Assembly (NCBI GenBank): GCA_016841205.1
Contig: JAENZP010000007.1
Span: 101,124-165,123 of the forward strand
DNA length: 64,000 nucleotides
Reading direction: 5' to 3'
Source of the DNA: Desulfoscipio geothermicus
Lineage (GTDB): Bacteria; Bacillota; Desulfotomaculia; Desulfotomaculales; Desulfallaceae
In this document: one piece after another, positions 19,061 to 27,969 of the stretch
Position numbering within the stretch: position 1 is the first letter of the stretch
Layout of the letters: each line of letters starts with the position of its first letter
Translations under genes and position numbers: made by a program
Notes under the pieces: generated by a model
What the model saw: only the letters and a program-made list of their open reading frames with translations
What the model was told of the DNA's origin: nothing
The model's database searches: none

Positions 19061-20107
19061 TTAAAGCTTATCCGCTTCGTCCAATGGAGTTGCGTTATCT
19101 TGCCATGTTTTCAACAACTCCCAAAACTCCTCTGTGTAGAATTTATAACTGCAGCCATGATTAATCCGCGCCCGAAGACTGGCCGCACCACGCAGCCCCT
19201 TGGTGTACCAGGCCAAATGCTTGCGCATCTCCCGGTTAGCCACGTCTTCTCCCTTTGTTTCCACCAGAAGTTTATAATGTCGTATAGCAGTTTCTTGCCG
19301 CATTTGAATCGTGGGCATGGGAAGCAACTCACCGGTGGCTAAATAATGTGTGGTGCGGCTATAAATCCAGGGATTACCTGCAGCTGCCCGACCAATCATA
19401 ACAGCATGACAACCTGTTTCCCGCAACAAACGCTGTGCATCCTGTGGAGTGCGCACATCCCCGTTACCTATTACCGGCACAGTTACAACCTCTCGCACCT
19501 GCTGGATAATCCGCCAGTCAGCCTCACCACTGTAGAATTGTTCACGGGTACGACCATGCACAGTTATCGCCGATGCCCCAGCCTGTACAACCATGCGGGC
19601 TAGTTTCACCGCATTGACCGATGTATCGTCCCAACCTTTGCGCATCTTCACCGTTACCGGGCAGTCCACCCGATCTGCCACCGCCCCTACAATACGCATC
19701 GCTAGCTCCGGATTACGCATAAGTGCGGCACCCTCGCCGTTTTTAACTATTTTAGGTGTAGGGCAGCCCATGTTAATGTCGATAATATCAGCCCCCCGGC
19801 CGGCCACAATCTCAGCAGCACGGACCATGTATTCCACATGGCTGCCAAATATCTGCACGCAGATGGGTCCCTTTTCACCGCTCAAGTCCAATAAAATATT
19901 GGTTTTGGGGTTACCGTAAATAAGGGCTTGATCACTAATCATTTCAGTGTATACCAGGCCGCAGCCATGTTCTGCAGCCAGTATTCTGAAGGCCCGATCT
20001 GTCACCCCCGCCATGGGGGCCGCCACCACCGGATTAGCGACAATCACATGGCCTATTTTAAAGACATTCGTTCTTTGGCCGTTAGACATTGATAGTCTGC
20101 TGCACAA
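19061..20107 (-). CDS. dusB: tRNA-dihydrouridine synthase DusB
   Basis: A 348-residue FMN-dependent TIM-barrel enzyme that reduces uridines in tRNA. Visible signatures are APMAGVTDRAFR near residue 30, the catalytic Cys segment DINMGCPTPKIVKNGEGAAL (about residue 108), KMRKGWDD, HGRTREQFYSG and IGNGDV. The start is uncertain: the TTG at 20107 sits too close to GAAGGA, while the ATG at 20089 (MSNGQRTNVF) has no clear ribosome site. Confidence 0.94.
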   Translation of the reverse strand: MCSRLSMSNGQRTNVFKIGHVIVANPVVAAPMAGVTDRAFRILAAEHGCGLVYTEMISDQALIYGNPKTNILLDLSGEKGPICVQIFGSHVEYMVRAAEIVAGRGADIIDINMGCPTPKIVKNGEGAALMRNPELAMRIVGAVADRVDCPVTVKMRKGWDDTSVNAVKLARMVVQAGASAITVHGRTREQFYSGEADWRIIQQVREVVTVPVIGNGDVRTPQDAQRLLRETGCHAVMIGRAAAGNPWIYSRTTHYLATGELLPMPTIQMRQETAIRHYKLLVETKGEDVANREMRKHLAWYTKGLRGAASLRARINHGCSYKFYTEEFWELLKTWQDNATPLDEADKL

Positions 20108-20232
20108 ATTCCTTCATCCTTCTATGGCTTATCATACCAATAGAGCAGCCAGGTTGATTTTTTTTAAATATTATCCTAATATTTAAATTTTCATTTTCTA
20201 ATGGTGTAGCACAAGCAGCATGGATGTTCCAT

Positions 20233-21012
20233 TTAAGCACTGGGTACTTTTTGGTTGCGCTCATAAATAATGCGCAGGCCATTTAAAGTTAAATACTTGT
20301 CCACCCGATTAATACTAGATGTTTCTCCGGCAATCAACTCGGCCAGACCGCCGGTAGCCACCACCAAGGGATCACCATCAATTTCTATTTTTATACGGCG
20401 GACGATTTCGTTTACTTGTCCCACAAAACCGTAGACTATGCCCGATTGCATACTATTTACAGTATTTTTTCCTATTATTGAGGGGGGTTTAACCAGTTCC
20501 ACCCGGGGCAGTTTGGCGGCCCGGGCAAATAGAGCCTCGGTAGATATGCCAATCCCCGGGGCAATGGCCCCGCCCAAGTATTCTCCTTTATCCGATATTA
20601 CGCAAAATGTGGTAGCAGTACCAAAATCCACAATAATCAAAGGACCGCCATATTGCTCATAACCCGCAACAGCATTAACAATACGGTCGGCCCCGACTTC
20701 CCGCGGATTATCATATTTAATGGGCATACCAGTTTTAGTACCCGGACCCACCGTATGGGGGGTTAATCCAAAGTATTTTTGGCAGGTTCGTTCAAGTATC
20801 GGGTTAATCGTCGGCACCACCGAAGATAGTATCGTACCATTGATATCAGCCATAGATACTGTTGACGCCTTAAATAATTCCCTCAACAACACACCATACT
20901 CATCAGAAGTACAATTCCGAGTGGTAGACAGCCGCCAATTTTCCACCAACTCTTGACCATTGAAAACACCCAGCACAATATTAGTGTTACCCACATCAAA
21001 TACCAGTATCAC
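20233..21012 (-). CDS. coaX: Type III pantothenate kinase
   Basis: A 259-residue kinase of the ASKHA fold that phosphorylates pantothenate in the first step of coenzyme A synthesis. The motifs are [13 protein letters not shown] (N-terminus), [13 protein letters not shown] near residue 102 and [14 protein letters not shown] near residue 120. The supply genes panD-panC are in the same window at 52 kb. birA, often next to coaX in clostridia, is instead at 47 kb. Confidence 0.96.
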   Translation of the reverse strand: MILVFDVGNTNIVLGVFNGQELVENWRLSTTRNCTSDEYGVLLRELFKASTVSMADINGTILSSVVPTINPILERTCQKYFGLTPHTVGPGTKTGMPIKYDNPREVGADRIVNAVAGYEQYGGPLIIVDFGTATTFCVISDKGEYLGGAIAPGIGISTEALFARAAKLPRVELVKPPSIIGKNTVNSMQSGIVYGFVGQVNEIVRRIKIEIDGDPLVVATGGLAELIAGETSSINRVDKYLTLNGLRIIYERNQKVPSA

Positions 21013-21153
21013 CGGCTGTTCCTCCTCTTTCCCTTATTGGCACTCATTAAGAACTATGCCAATTTTAACAAAATCAGTGTACACACGCAATAAAATCACA
21101 TCGAAAGAATAAACCAGAACATTGCGGGGCGTTAAAATGTTCGTATAATCAGA

Positions 21154-21930
21154 TTAAATTGTACACCGTGCGTCTGTCTCATTTAACCACCACGATTGCT
21201 TTTTTTCAAATTCACTGCCCAACTCCCCTATTTTAGCAAGTAGATAAGGACGCTGTTTTATCCTTCTTTCAGCAGCAGCCTTCAACTCTTCCAATAAATA
21301 GTACTGTATGGCCTGATAATCTAGTTGACCATTATTGGTATTGAAATATATTTTATTATACGTGTTAATTAATAAAGAACAAATACTAAATTTCCATTGT
21401 TCAAACATGGGGTCATTATCCAATATAAAGGCACAAAGACCCCCTAAATCCCTTTCAGGGGAATGATAACATACCTCTTCAAAATCAACACCATAAAAAT
21501 TTTCACCTGTGAAGATAAAATTGCGAAGGTTTAAGTCAGCTTTACACAGACAATTGCTATCTGCCTGCTTAGTTGTGCCATGCAAATGATATAACCACCG
21601 GGCAAGATGATTAACCCAATCCCGGTAGTTAATATTTGTATTGATCAACAGGTCCGTTAAAAGAATCCCGTCAATATATTCCATAATAATTAAGTGATTA
21701 TCATACCAATTAATTTGCGGTACAAAAAGCCCCCGGTTCCTAAGGCTTTTAATAATAAATGCCTCATTCTCAGCCGTTGGCGTTACATATTTCTTAACTA
21801 TATATCTTAATCTTACATTATCCTGGTTTACACCATTAACCAGATAGACTTTATTTCGAAAGCTTTTTTTTTGATGATAGTCTAAGACCTTGACCTTTAA
21901 GTATTTTTCCAGTTTATACATCCATTCCAT
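21154..21930 (-). CDS. Kinase-like (aminoglycoside phosphotransferase fold) protein
   Basis: A 258-residue protein resembling small-molecule or spore-coat kinases: a hinge-like IIMEYIDGILLTDLL near residue 81, a catalytic-loop-like KADLNLRNFIF (residues 130-140, usual form HXDLXXXN) and a metal-loop-like GVDFEEV (147-153). Asp132, Asn137 and Asp149 are kept, but the usual His of the loop is Lys130, so activity is uncertain. The start overlaps mobB by 17 bases, suggesting coupling. The substrate is unknown. Confidence 0.65.
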   Translation of the reverse strand: MEWMYKLEKYLKVKVLDYHQKKSFRNKVYLVNGVNQDNVRLRYIVKKYVTPTAENEAFIIKSLRNRGLFVPQINWYDNHLIIMEYIDGILLTDLLINTNINYRDWVNHLARWLYHLHGTTKQADSNCLCKADLNLRNFIFTGENFYGVDFEEVCYHSPERDLGGLCAFILDNDPMFEQWKFSICSLLINTYNKIYFNTNNGQLDYQAIQYYLLEELKAAAERRIKQRPYLLAKIGELGSEFEKKQSWWLNETDARCTI

Positions 21931-22690
21931 TATTTCTCTTCCTTATATCAATAGTAATTTCTTCCTCCCCGTCATAGTTATCCAATTTTACTAAAATCTT
22001 TGCCAATATGTTCTTGATGTACATTTGCCGCAGATAATCTACAGACAATTCCCGATCACCAACCTTAATAATAACCTCATTTCCTGCTAAGCATTCAGCA
22101 GCTGTGGCTTTGCCTTGCAGTATTCGGGATGCCAGGTCTCGACAGCTGCCACCACAGGCCTGACATTGTTCCAATTCACGAATAAATGGTAAACAACCCG
22201 TCATTTTATCCTCAATCAAATCAGCCAATCTTTCAACATCTGAAAGGGCATTGATAACTGGAGTGTCCTGAAAATTTGATATCCTATTTGATACACGACC
22301 GGATATGGCAAAAACCAAATCGTTTAAACCTTCTTCTATTTCAGTTTCATCCCTAGCGCAGAGAATTTTAGGTATCAATGTATTAGAAACTCCTTCGATA
22401 GCAACATAATCATGGTCAAAAAAAGTTAATATTTCTTCTATGCTTAGCTGCCGGGGAATAAGCACATCTGTTTCTGTTAATCCCCTGGCCACCACCATTT
22501 CCGCACCGGCCTGCCTATGTCGCCAGGTATTAGTACCCGGTGTATCAATGGCAAAACCTTGAAAGTGAATATTTTTAATTGACCCTACCCGGTAACCCCT
22601 CCGGCCCAGTTCACTAATAATTCTCTCTATAGTTGCAGTTTTTCCGGACCCCGAAACACCGAAAACGGAAAATATTTTCAAATGTGCCAC
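21914..22690 (-). CDS. mobB: MobB-type GTPase with an added four-cysteine domain
   Basis: The first 160 residues are MobB-like: P-loop GVSGSGKTAT (11-20), switch-like DTPGTNTWRHRQAGA (49-63) and EGVSN. MobB helps attach GMP to the molybdenum cofactor. Residues 165-258 are not part of classical MobB: Cys176-X2-Cys179-X3-Cys183-X16-Cys200 looks like an Fe-S or zinc site, followed by a short alpha/beta tail. It lies 6 bases after the NusG-II gene and overlaps the kinase-like gene. Its place close to Moco-fold proteins and Moco-type riboswitches supports a molybdopterin role. Confidence 0.8.
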   Translation of the reverse strand: MAHLKIFSVFGVSGSGKTATIERIISELGRRGYRVGSIKNIHFQGFAIDTPGTNTWRHRQAGAEMVVARGLTETDVLIPRQLSIEEILTFFDHDYVAIEGVSNTLIPKILCARDETEIEEGLNDLVFAISGRVSNRISNFQDTPVINALSDVERLADLIEDKMTGCLPFIRELEQCQACGGSCRDLASRILQGKATAAECLAGNEVIIKVGDRELSVDYLRQMYIKNILAKILVKLDNYDGEEEITIDIRKRNNGMDV

Positions 22691-22696
22691 CCCCTT

Positions 22697-23074
22697 TTAG
22701 TTTGTAGTAGTATCAACTTGATCCGATTGACCTTTTATAGAAATCATTAAACGATTTGGTGCGCAAAAGGAGATTTGACCGGGTCTACTCAGCCAGCCTG
22801 TTTTAACACAAATTTGATTTGGGCAGTCGGCGTCTTTAACCCTGGCTTTTCCAGCTTTTATTTCCACCGTATTATAATGCCCGTCTTGACCTGTAATCTT
22901 AATTTGCTTATTCCTTACGGCAGATAAGTCTATTTGTTGGATCAAATCACCATCCTGGCGTATCTCCAGAACCATTTTATCCCCCGCCTCCTGCCGGTTA
23001 ATTAAATAGCTGGCTGTAATACTTAAAATGGTTAGCATAATGAGACCCAGAGTTATATATTTATTGATGTTCAT
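22697..23074 (-). CDS. Secreted/anchored NusG domain II protein
   Basis: About 125 residues: one N-terminal membrane helix (YITLGLIMLTILSITASYLI) and an extracytoplasmic NusG-II domain with the paired-Cys motif DADCPNQICVKTGWLSRPG and later FCAPNRL. Such proteins accompany ApbE, FMN-binding proteins and Gx transporters in extracellular electron-transfer loci. The ATG at 23072-23074 has AGGTG upstream; a GTG three codons earlier is possible. It heads the mobB operon, downstream of a hairpin. Confidence 0.85.
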   Translation of the reverse strand: MNINKYITLGLIMLTILSITASYLINRQEAGDKMVLEIRQDGDLIQQIDLSAVRNKQIKITGQDGHYNTVEIKAGKARVKDADCPNQICVKTGWLSRPGQISFCAPNRLMISIKGQSDQVDTTTN

Positions 23075-23083
23075 TTGTGTCAC

Positions 23084-23164
23084 CTAACAAACGTCAAAGT
23101 TCAAAAGGAGCCTTTTTTGCTCCGGGTAGCTAAAGCTTACTTGAACCATTTCCATAAAGGCCAT
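23084..23164 (-). pseudogene. N-terminal remnant of a second ABC ATPase
   Basis: A 26-codon frame beginning with an ATG that has GGGGAT 7 bases upstream. MVQVSFSYPEQKRLLLNFDV matches the first strands of CbiO/EcfA ATPases (compare VNNLSYRYQKGGKQILKDL of the next gene), then a stop comes before the Walker A loop. I take it as the stub of a lost EcfA partner. Part of it (23103-23125) also forms a hairpin, GGAGC / GCTCC with a TTTT tail, that could end transcription of the operon. Confidence 0.65.
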
Positions 23165-23212
23165 TTTTTTATCCCCATTAAAGGTTGATTTTGATTGAGA
23201 GCAAGTCTTAGA

Positions 23213-23938
23213 TCACAAAAATTTGTGCCTGGCCAATAATTCCTTATCCTGCAGTAATGAGGAAGATCCATCATTAGCCAATAGTCCATCTTCCAACAGC
23301 AATACCCGGTCAGCAATGATTAGTGCTTCCAGATCATGTTCCACTATAATAATGGTTTTACCTCTCCGGCGCAGTTCCAACAATATTTCGGTAACGCTTT
23401 TTTTAACTGCCGCATCTAACTGAGCAAGCACTTCGTCAAGCACCAATATCGGCGGGTCCAGTGCTAAAACCGCGGCCATAGCCACCAAATGTTTTTGGCC
23501 ACCAGATAAATCATTGGTATTTTCATAGCGTAAATGTTTAATCCCTACCATCTCAATGACGGCATCCACCCGCTGTCTAATTTGTTCCGGGGGCAAACAC
23601 AAATTTTCCGGGGCAAAAGCTATTTCATCTTCCACTGTAGGTGAAAACAACTGGGTATCGGCGTCCTGAAAAACTATACCCACCTCCAGAGCCAACCGAG
23701 CAATTTTACAATCCGCGGTGTCCTGGCCGTTAATAAGCACCCGCCCGGTCATTTCACCGCCAAGATAGTGGGGGATTATGCCCCCCAAACACAAGCAGAG
23801 AGTGCTTTTACCACAACCGCTCAAACCTAAAACCGCCACAATCTGACCTTGCTCCACTGTAAAGTTCAAATCTTTAAGAATTTGCTTTCCACCTTTCTGG
23901 TAGCGGTAACTTAGGTTATTAACTACCACTGCGGTCAT
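23213..23938 (-). CDS. ECF/CbiO-type ABC transporter ATP-binding protein
   Basis: A 241-residue ATPase with Walker A GLSGCGKST (residue 38), Q-loop IVFQDADTQLF, signature LSGGQKHLVAMA and Walker B ILVLDEVLAQLD. The FQDADTQLF loop is typical of energy-coupling-factor ATPases. It overlaps the sulfite-oxidase-fold gene before it by 1 base, and an S component lies just upstream of that. No T component is encoded here, so it must use one from elsewhere or the transporter is incomplete. Confidence 0.88.
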   Translation of the reverse strand: MTAVVVNNLSYRYQKGGKQILKDLNFTVEQGQIVAVLGLSGCGKSTLCLCLGGIIPHYLGGEMTGRVLINGQDTADCKIARLALEVGIVFQDADTQLFSPTVEDEIAFAPENLCLPPEQIRQRVDAVIEMVGIKHLRYENTNDLSGGQKHLVAMAAVLALDPPILVLDEVLAQLDAAVKKSVTEILLELRRRGKTIIIVEHDLEALIIADRVLLLEDGLLANDGSSSLLQDKELLARHKFL

Positions 23939-24444
23939 TAATTAACCTCCAATTCAGTTACATATTTGACAGCCCGCAGGCCAAATTGATCGCCTAAAAT
24001 AATTATGCGGAAGGGCCCCGTACCGCCATCTTTTTTGCTTCCCAAAAACTTTCCATCCTGGGCATAAACCAACAACACATGGTCATTGGACAGTATCTCC
24101 TCACTATCAAACACCACGGTGTAAGAGTCCAAACCACTGGCAGTAACCTTTTTAGCATCTGTTAATAAAGTTTTATCAAGCCCGGTTAGAATTTCCCGCA
24201 CCGGCGTACCAGTAAAGACGTGGGTTTGAGTTCCCTCGCTGGATGAGCGGATGGTTACCTCTCTTTCAACCGCCGGCAGTTCCTTAATCTCTTCCATCGT
24301 AAATGTTTCTATCGACTGACCATTACTAATAACAGTTAAACTTGCACTTTCCCGGCCATTTGGCATGTTCAGATACGCAAACACCCCGGCCAGTACCAGT
24401 AACAAGCCTATAGACCAGTAAACCATCTTATTGTTGATTATCAC
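23938..24444 (-). CDS. Membrane-anchored sulfite-oxidase-fold (Moco-like) domain protein
   Basis: About 168 residues: an N-terminal anchor helix (YWSIGLLLVLAGVFAYL) and one extracytoplasmic domain of the oxidoreductase molybdopterin-binding superfamily (FTMEEIKELPAVEREVTI, then TGTPVREILTGLD, VTASGLDSYTVVFDSEEI, GTGPFRIIILG, VKYVTELEVN). The Cys that holds molybdenum in true sulfite oxidases is replaced by Ser (IRSSSEGTQ). I start at GTG 24442-24444, 10 bases after GGAGG; the frame is open 18 codons further upstream. It lies between the S component and the ATPase genes. Confidence 0.75.
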   Translation of the reverse strand: MIINNKMVYWSIGLLLVLAGVFAYLNMPNGRESASLTVISNGQSIETFTMEEIKELPAVEREVTIRSSSEGTQTHVFTGTPVREILTGLDKTLLTDAKKVTASGLDSYTVVFDSEEILSNDHVLLVYAQDGKFLGSKKDGGTGPFRIIILGDQFGLRAVKYVTELEVN

Positions 24445-24504
24445 TTGCCTACAACCTCCCCTACCTCCACGGAACAAATCCTCGGTCCAAAGCCACAACT
24501 TACA

Positions 24505-25065
24505 TTAAGCTGTTTTAGAGTCAAACCCGGTTTTTTTCAACTGCTGCAGCACTTTATAGGCAATAATGCCGCCCAGTCCACCGGATAACGCCGCCACCGT
24601 CAGAGTAAGCATTAAAGGCACCAGGGGCAAGCGAAAATACAATATGTTCACCAAAGCAGCGCCACAAATATTTGCCAGCAAACCAGCCAAAAAAGAACAG
24701 GGCAAACAACAAATCCTGTGACTAGTTAAACATAGCATCAGGTCAATAGCCACACCGGGTAAAGTATAACTAAGCAGGGTCATCGCCCCGTGGGAACCAA
24801 AAACACCTGTACCAAATACCATTAATGCCTGGACAAGGCCGATTAAAGTAGCTGTTCCGCGCTTGCCTGTCAACCCGGCCCCCAGTACCAGCCACATCAT
24901 ATAAAATCCACCGGACACAACTCCGCCGGGTATTAGTAATGGACCTGTTATAATGTGAGTAATGGGCGCAATAATTGGTTTGGTGGCAATGCCCAGAGCG
25001 GATAGCATGGCCACGATAATCAAGTCAAATACAGAAAATTTGGCGATAAACTTTTGCCAAAACAT
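24505..25065 (-). CDS. ECF transporter S component (substrate unknown)
   Basis: A 186-residue integral membrane protein with about six hydrophobic segments (VFDLIIVAMLSALGIATKP, GPLLIPGGVVSGGFYMMWLVLGA, etc.), the size and pattern of ECF substrate-binding subunits. The GGFYMMWLVLGAGLTGKRGTATLIG segment matches none of the BioY, ThiT or RibU signatures I know. Neighbouring genes encode FMN-carrying and Moco-fold proteins and an ECF ATPase, so a pterin, flavin or metal-cofactor substrate is a reasonable guess, no more. Confidence 0.75.
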   Translation of the reverse strand: MFWQKFIAKFSVFDLIIVAMLSALGIATKPIIAPITHIITGPLLIPGGVVSGGFYMMWLVLGAGLTGKRGTATLIGLVQALMVFGTGVFGSHGAMTLLSYTLPGVAIDLMLCLTSHRICCLPCSFLAGLLANICGAALVNILYFRLPLVPLMLTLTVAALSGGLGGIIAYKVLQQLKKTGFDSKTA

Positions 25066-25103
25066 TGTTTCACCATCTTTATGTTAAAGTGGTTAATATA
25101 TAA

Positions 25104-26330
25104 TTAAGTTTTTGCTTTTTCCAACGCATCCTCAACCGCTTCCACAAGACCGTTACTGGTATAAGTGGCACCGGATACAGCATCCACTTCGATTGATTGA
25201 CTTTTTATAATCCCGTCCGGTATTTTTATAAAAGCTTCTTCGTAATAGCCGCTGGTTTCAGAATGTTCTACAACATCAATTTTATTGATCCGACCATCAT
25301 CAATTTCCACCTTCACCTTCAGACCGGGGGAAAAACCAAATCCAGTGCCATAGTAGATTCCGTCATTATAAGTTTTCCGGGGCATTATGCCCACACCGGC
25401 AGTATCAGTAGCCCCCAGGACACCGTTAAAACCAATGCCAATATAAATGCCCCAAAATATTGTAAAAGTTCCCAGCACATATGGATAAGTTTTCAGACTT
25501 TTATTAGCGAAAGTCAGTTCAAAAGGGTTTATTCCCATGGGGCAACTGCCCCCAACACATCTCAGACAGTGAATACATTCCGGTGAATCGATAAACTCCC
25601 GGTCGCCAAGTTTTATATTTACAGGACAGTTCAAAGAGCAACTTGGGCAATTGTGACAATTTGTTATTGTCCCGCTCCTTTTTAATTGCACCAGACCGGT
25701 GCCAACCAATATGCCCTGTAGAGCCCCCAGAGGGCAAAGATAACGACAGAAAAACCGCTTGATTAAAAAAGCCCCGGCTATAACCAGCAACAAAACCAGA
25801 AAGGCAAAAGGTATCTCCTTAAAGGTACCGGGTAAACCGGGCAAGTTGGCAAAAGCAACCCAAGGGTCAAAACCGGTTAATATACATGATCCTACAAATA
25901 TTTTAGAAACAAGAATAAAAAACAGTATAAAATATTTAATATAGCGCAGCCGGGCATCAATTTCCAGAGGTAGTTCATAGTTTTTCCCCAGGATTCTCCG
26001 GCCCGCCAGGCTAATAAAATCGTTTAACGCGCCAAAGGGGCATAGCCAACTGCAAAAGAAACGAGTGCCCAGAAGTGCCAGCACTATGATAGCTAAAGCT
26101 AACAGAAATGCCGGTGCGGTATAATTTAATACATAACTTTTATCTGTTACCCAATCATACATCATGTTTAATCCTCCAAAGGGGATTAAACTGTGCATGC
26201 TGAATAACTTAAAATTTATCAGGCCATTAATATACAGCCTGTATAGGATAAAGGAAAGACAGACCACCAAAAATATTACCAACTGGATCGCCAGGCGTAA
26301 ATTTTCCAGGTTGCCTTGTTTTTTAGCCAA
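25104..26330 (-). CDS. NosR/NapH-type polyferredoxin fused to an FMN-binding domain
   Basis: A 408-residue membrane protein with five or six helices and two CXXXCP motifs (FFCSWLCP, residue 93; FFCRYLCP, 195), two ferredoxin-like clusters (CHNCPSCSLNCP, 225-236; CIHCLRCVGGSCP, 252-264), another helix, and a C-terminal FMN-binding domain ending in DAVSGATYTS (383-392), whose SGAT Thr is the expected point of covalent FMN attachment by ApbE. This suits electron transfer from a membrane donor to an extracytoplasmic flavin. apbE is three genes upstream in the same operon. Confidence 0.9.
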   Translation of the reverse strand: MAKKQGNLENLRLAIQLVIFLVVCLSFILYRLYINGLINFKLFSMHSLIPFGGLNMMYDWVTDKSYVLNYTAPAFLLALAIIVLALLGTRFFCSWLCPFGALNDFISLAGRRILGKNYELPLEIDARLRYIKYFILFFILVSKIFVGSCILTGFDPWVAFANLPGLPGTFKEIPFAFLVLLLVIAGAFLIKRFFCRYLCPLGALQGILVGTGLVQLKRSGTITNCHNCPSCSLNCPVNIKLGDREFIDSPECIHCLRCVGGSCPMGINPFELTFANKSLKTYPYVLGTFTIFWGIYIGIGFNGVLGATDTAGVGIMPRKTYNDGIYYGTGFGFSPGLKVKVEIDDGRINKIDVVEHSETSGYYEEAFIKIPDGIIKSQSIEVDAVSGATYTSNGLVEAVEDALEKAKT

Positions 26331-26345
26331 CTAACTACACCCCGG

Positions 26346-27956
26346 TTAGCTTATTTCATTTATTTCCAATAGGTCTGCCAACTGCACCAAACCATCGGCT
26401 CCCTGGTAAAATGCTGTGACTTTTTCTTGCTTATAAACCAGAATGCATTTGGTTAAATCTTGACCGGGAATTTGAATAAACTGTCCCGTGGTGTTCATCA
26501 GTTCAAACTTTTTTTCCCGGGGGGTTATAACACCCACACCTTCCAGAACTTTTTCCAACATCATGCCCTTTTGGGCATCCAATTCTGATAAACCTGTTAT
26601 TTTTTGCATTTCCCGAGGGAAAATAACGGCATCTGTTGTAGTGGAAAAGTAAGCCATAGACTTAACATTCATCCCCAGTTTAAAGTTCGGTGCAATATTC
26701 ATCGGCGCGCCATCCCCGGTTACCTTGATGTAGTAACGTTGTCTAACCATATTAATTACCTCATTCTTGGATAGACCGTCTGAAGATACCATGGTGAAAA
26801 AACCTTCGAGGTTGACATAATTGAATTTAGCCAGTATCTTGCCAATTTCTATTGCCATGTCCTTACTGCCATAGTATTCATACATATATGGCTCAATATC
26901 CCTGGTCAAGGGGTCAAAAATTTTAACGGATTTAATATCCTTGTCCGGGATATCAGTATATAAATCGATATTTGAAACCATTCTTACCCAATAAACACCT
27001 AATTCATCGGGAACCACCACACGTACGGGTTTATCTTCTTTAATATTCTCCTGACCGTTCACTCGATAAGTTAGAATGACCTTGCGTTTCTCCAGTAACT
27101 CCTTGGACATCAGAGCGTAATAACCATCCCGACCGGTGACACCAATCCCTTGAAAGTCCGCCAATTGGATACCGTGCTTCTTTAGCACTTCACTTAGCAA
27201 TGGTCCCTCCACCACCATATCTTCTTTGCTACCGGTGGATTTAATTAATACAGTGGATTCTTTAACGGTGGGATATTTTTTTAGCTCATCCACGGTCACC
27301 CGAATGAATTCCTCGGTTCCCCAATGGATAGTAAAGCTATTTTCATCCCGGGCAATTAGCTTATCCACCACAGCCGGCACTGCGGTCATCTTATGGCCAT
27401 CATTTAAAAAATTGCAGGCACCAATGGCTGAGTTAACACCGTTGACCACTGCCTGGCTGCTTATGGTAGCCCCGGTAATTTGCACAATATCACTGGGGCT
27501 TTCCGGATCAAGCACCACCATATTTAAGTATTCGCTCAGACTTTTTCCCTTAAACCGGTCCGTGAACCACTGTTCAGAAAGATAATTGGCATATTCAGGG
27601 TCTTCCACATGCTCCAGCACTTTGATACCTGTAACTTGATTAGTCCGCCCGTCAACCGCCACTGCAATGGTCATCGGCCCGTTATAACCCGAAGATTTAA
27701 CAATAAATCCAAGACCAATTTGCTTTTGCCCGTCGTCCTGGATTTGATAAATCTTTTGTACTGCCGGAAAATTTTCTTCAATATAAACCTGCTTAGCATT
27801 ATCAGTTATTTCCTGTACTTTTACTTTTTCATCGTAAAGCTCTGCCAGGATATCAGTTTCATTATCTCCACCGGCATAAAAACGGCTGAAAACGAAGGTT
27901 AATACTACCAACGCTATACATGCACCCAGGTAAATTCTTTTTCTATTCAAATACAC
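26346..27956 (-). CDS. FMN-binding domain fused to Moco-fold domains, membrane-anchored
   Basis: A 536-residue protein: N-terminal anchor (IYLGACIALVVLTFVFSRFY), an RnfG-like FMN-binding domain ending in DIVQITGATISSQAV (Thr164 the likely flavin site), then a sulfite-oxidase-like domain (about 195-340; VTVDELKKYPTV, GVTGRDGYYALMSKELL, KPVRVVVPDELGVYWVRMV) and a second, poorer copy (about 345-530). The metal-binding Cys of sulfite oxidases is absent (the strand reads VLIKSTGSK). The direct fusion of a flavin carrier with a Moco-type fold links the two parts of this locus. The GTG start is crowded against its GGGAG site. Confidence 0.85.
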   Translation of the reverse strand: MYLNRKRIYLGACIALVVLTFVFSRFYAGGDNETDILAELYDEKVKVQEITDNAKQVYIEENFPAVQKIYQIQDDGQKQIGLGFIVKSSGYNGPMTIAVAVDGRTNQVTGIKVLEHVEDPEYANYLSEQWFTDRFKGKSLSEYLNMVVLDPESPSDIVQITGATISSQAVVNGVNSAIGACNFLNDGHKMTAVPAVVDKLIARDENSFTIHWGTEEFIRVTVDELKKYPTVKESTVLIKSTGSKEDMVVEGPLLSEVLKKHGIQLADFQGIGVTGRDGYYALMSKELLEKRKVILTYRVNGQENIKEDKPVRVVVPDELGVYWVRMVSNIDLYTDIPDKDIKSVKIFDPLTRDIEPYMYEYYGSKDMAIEIGKILAKFNYVNLEGFFTMVSSDGLSKNEVINMVRQRYYIKVTGDGAPMNIAPNFKLGMNVKSMAYFSTTTDAVIFPREMQKITGLSELDAQKGMMLEKVLEGVGVITPREKKFELMNTTGQFIQIPGQDLTKCILVYKQEKVTAFYQGADGLVQLADLLEINEIS

Positions 27957-27969
27957 CCACTCCCACTAA

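Noticed and set aside
23103..23125. Hairpin treated as a certain end of the apbE operon
   Set aside because: The stem is only 5 bp and lies inside the ATPase stub, so I mention it there but do not list it as a separate terminator.
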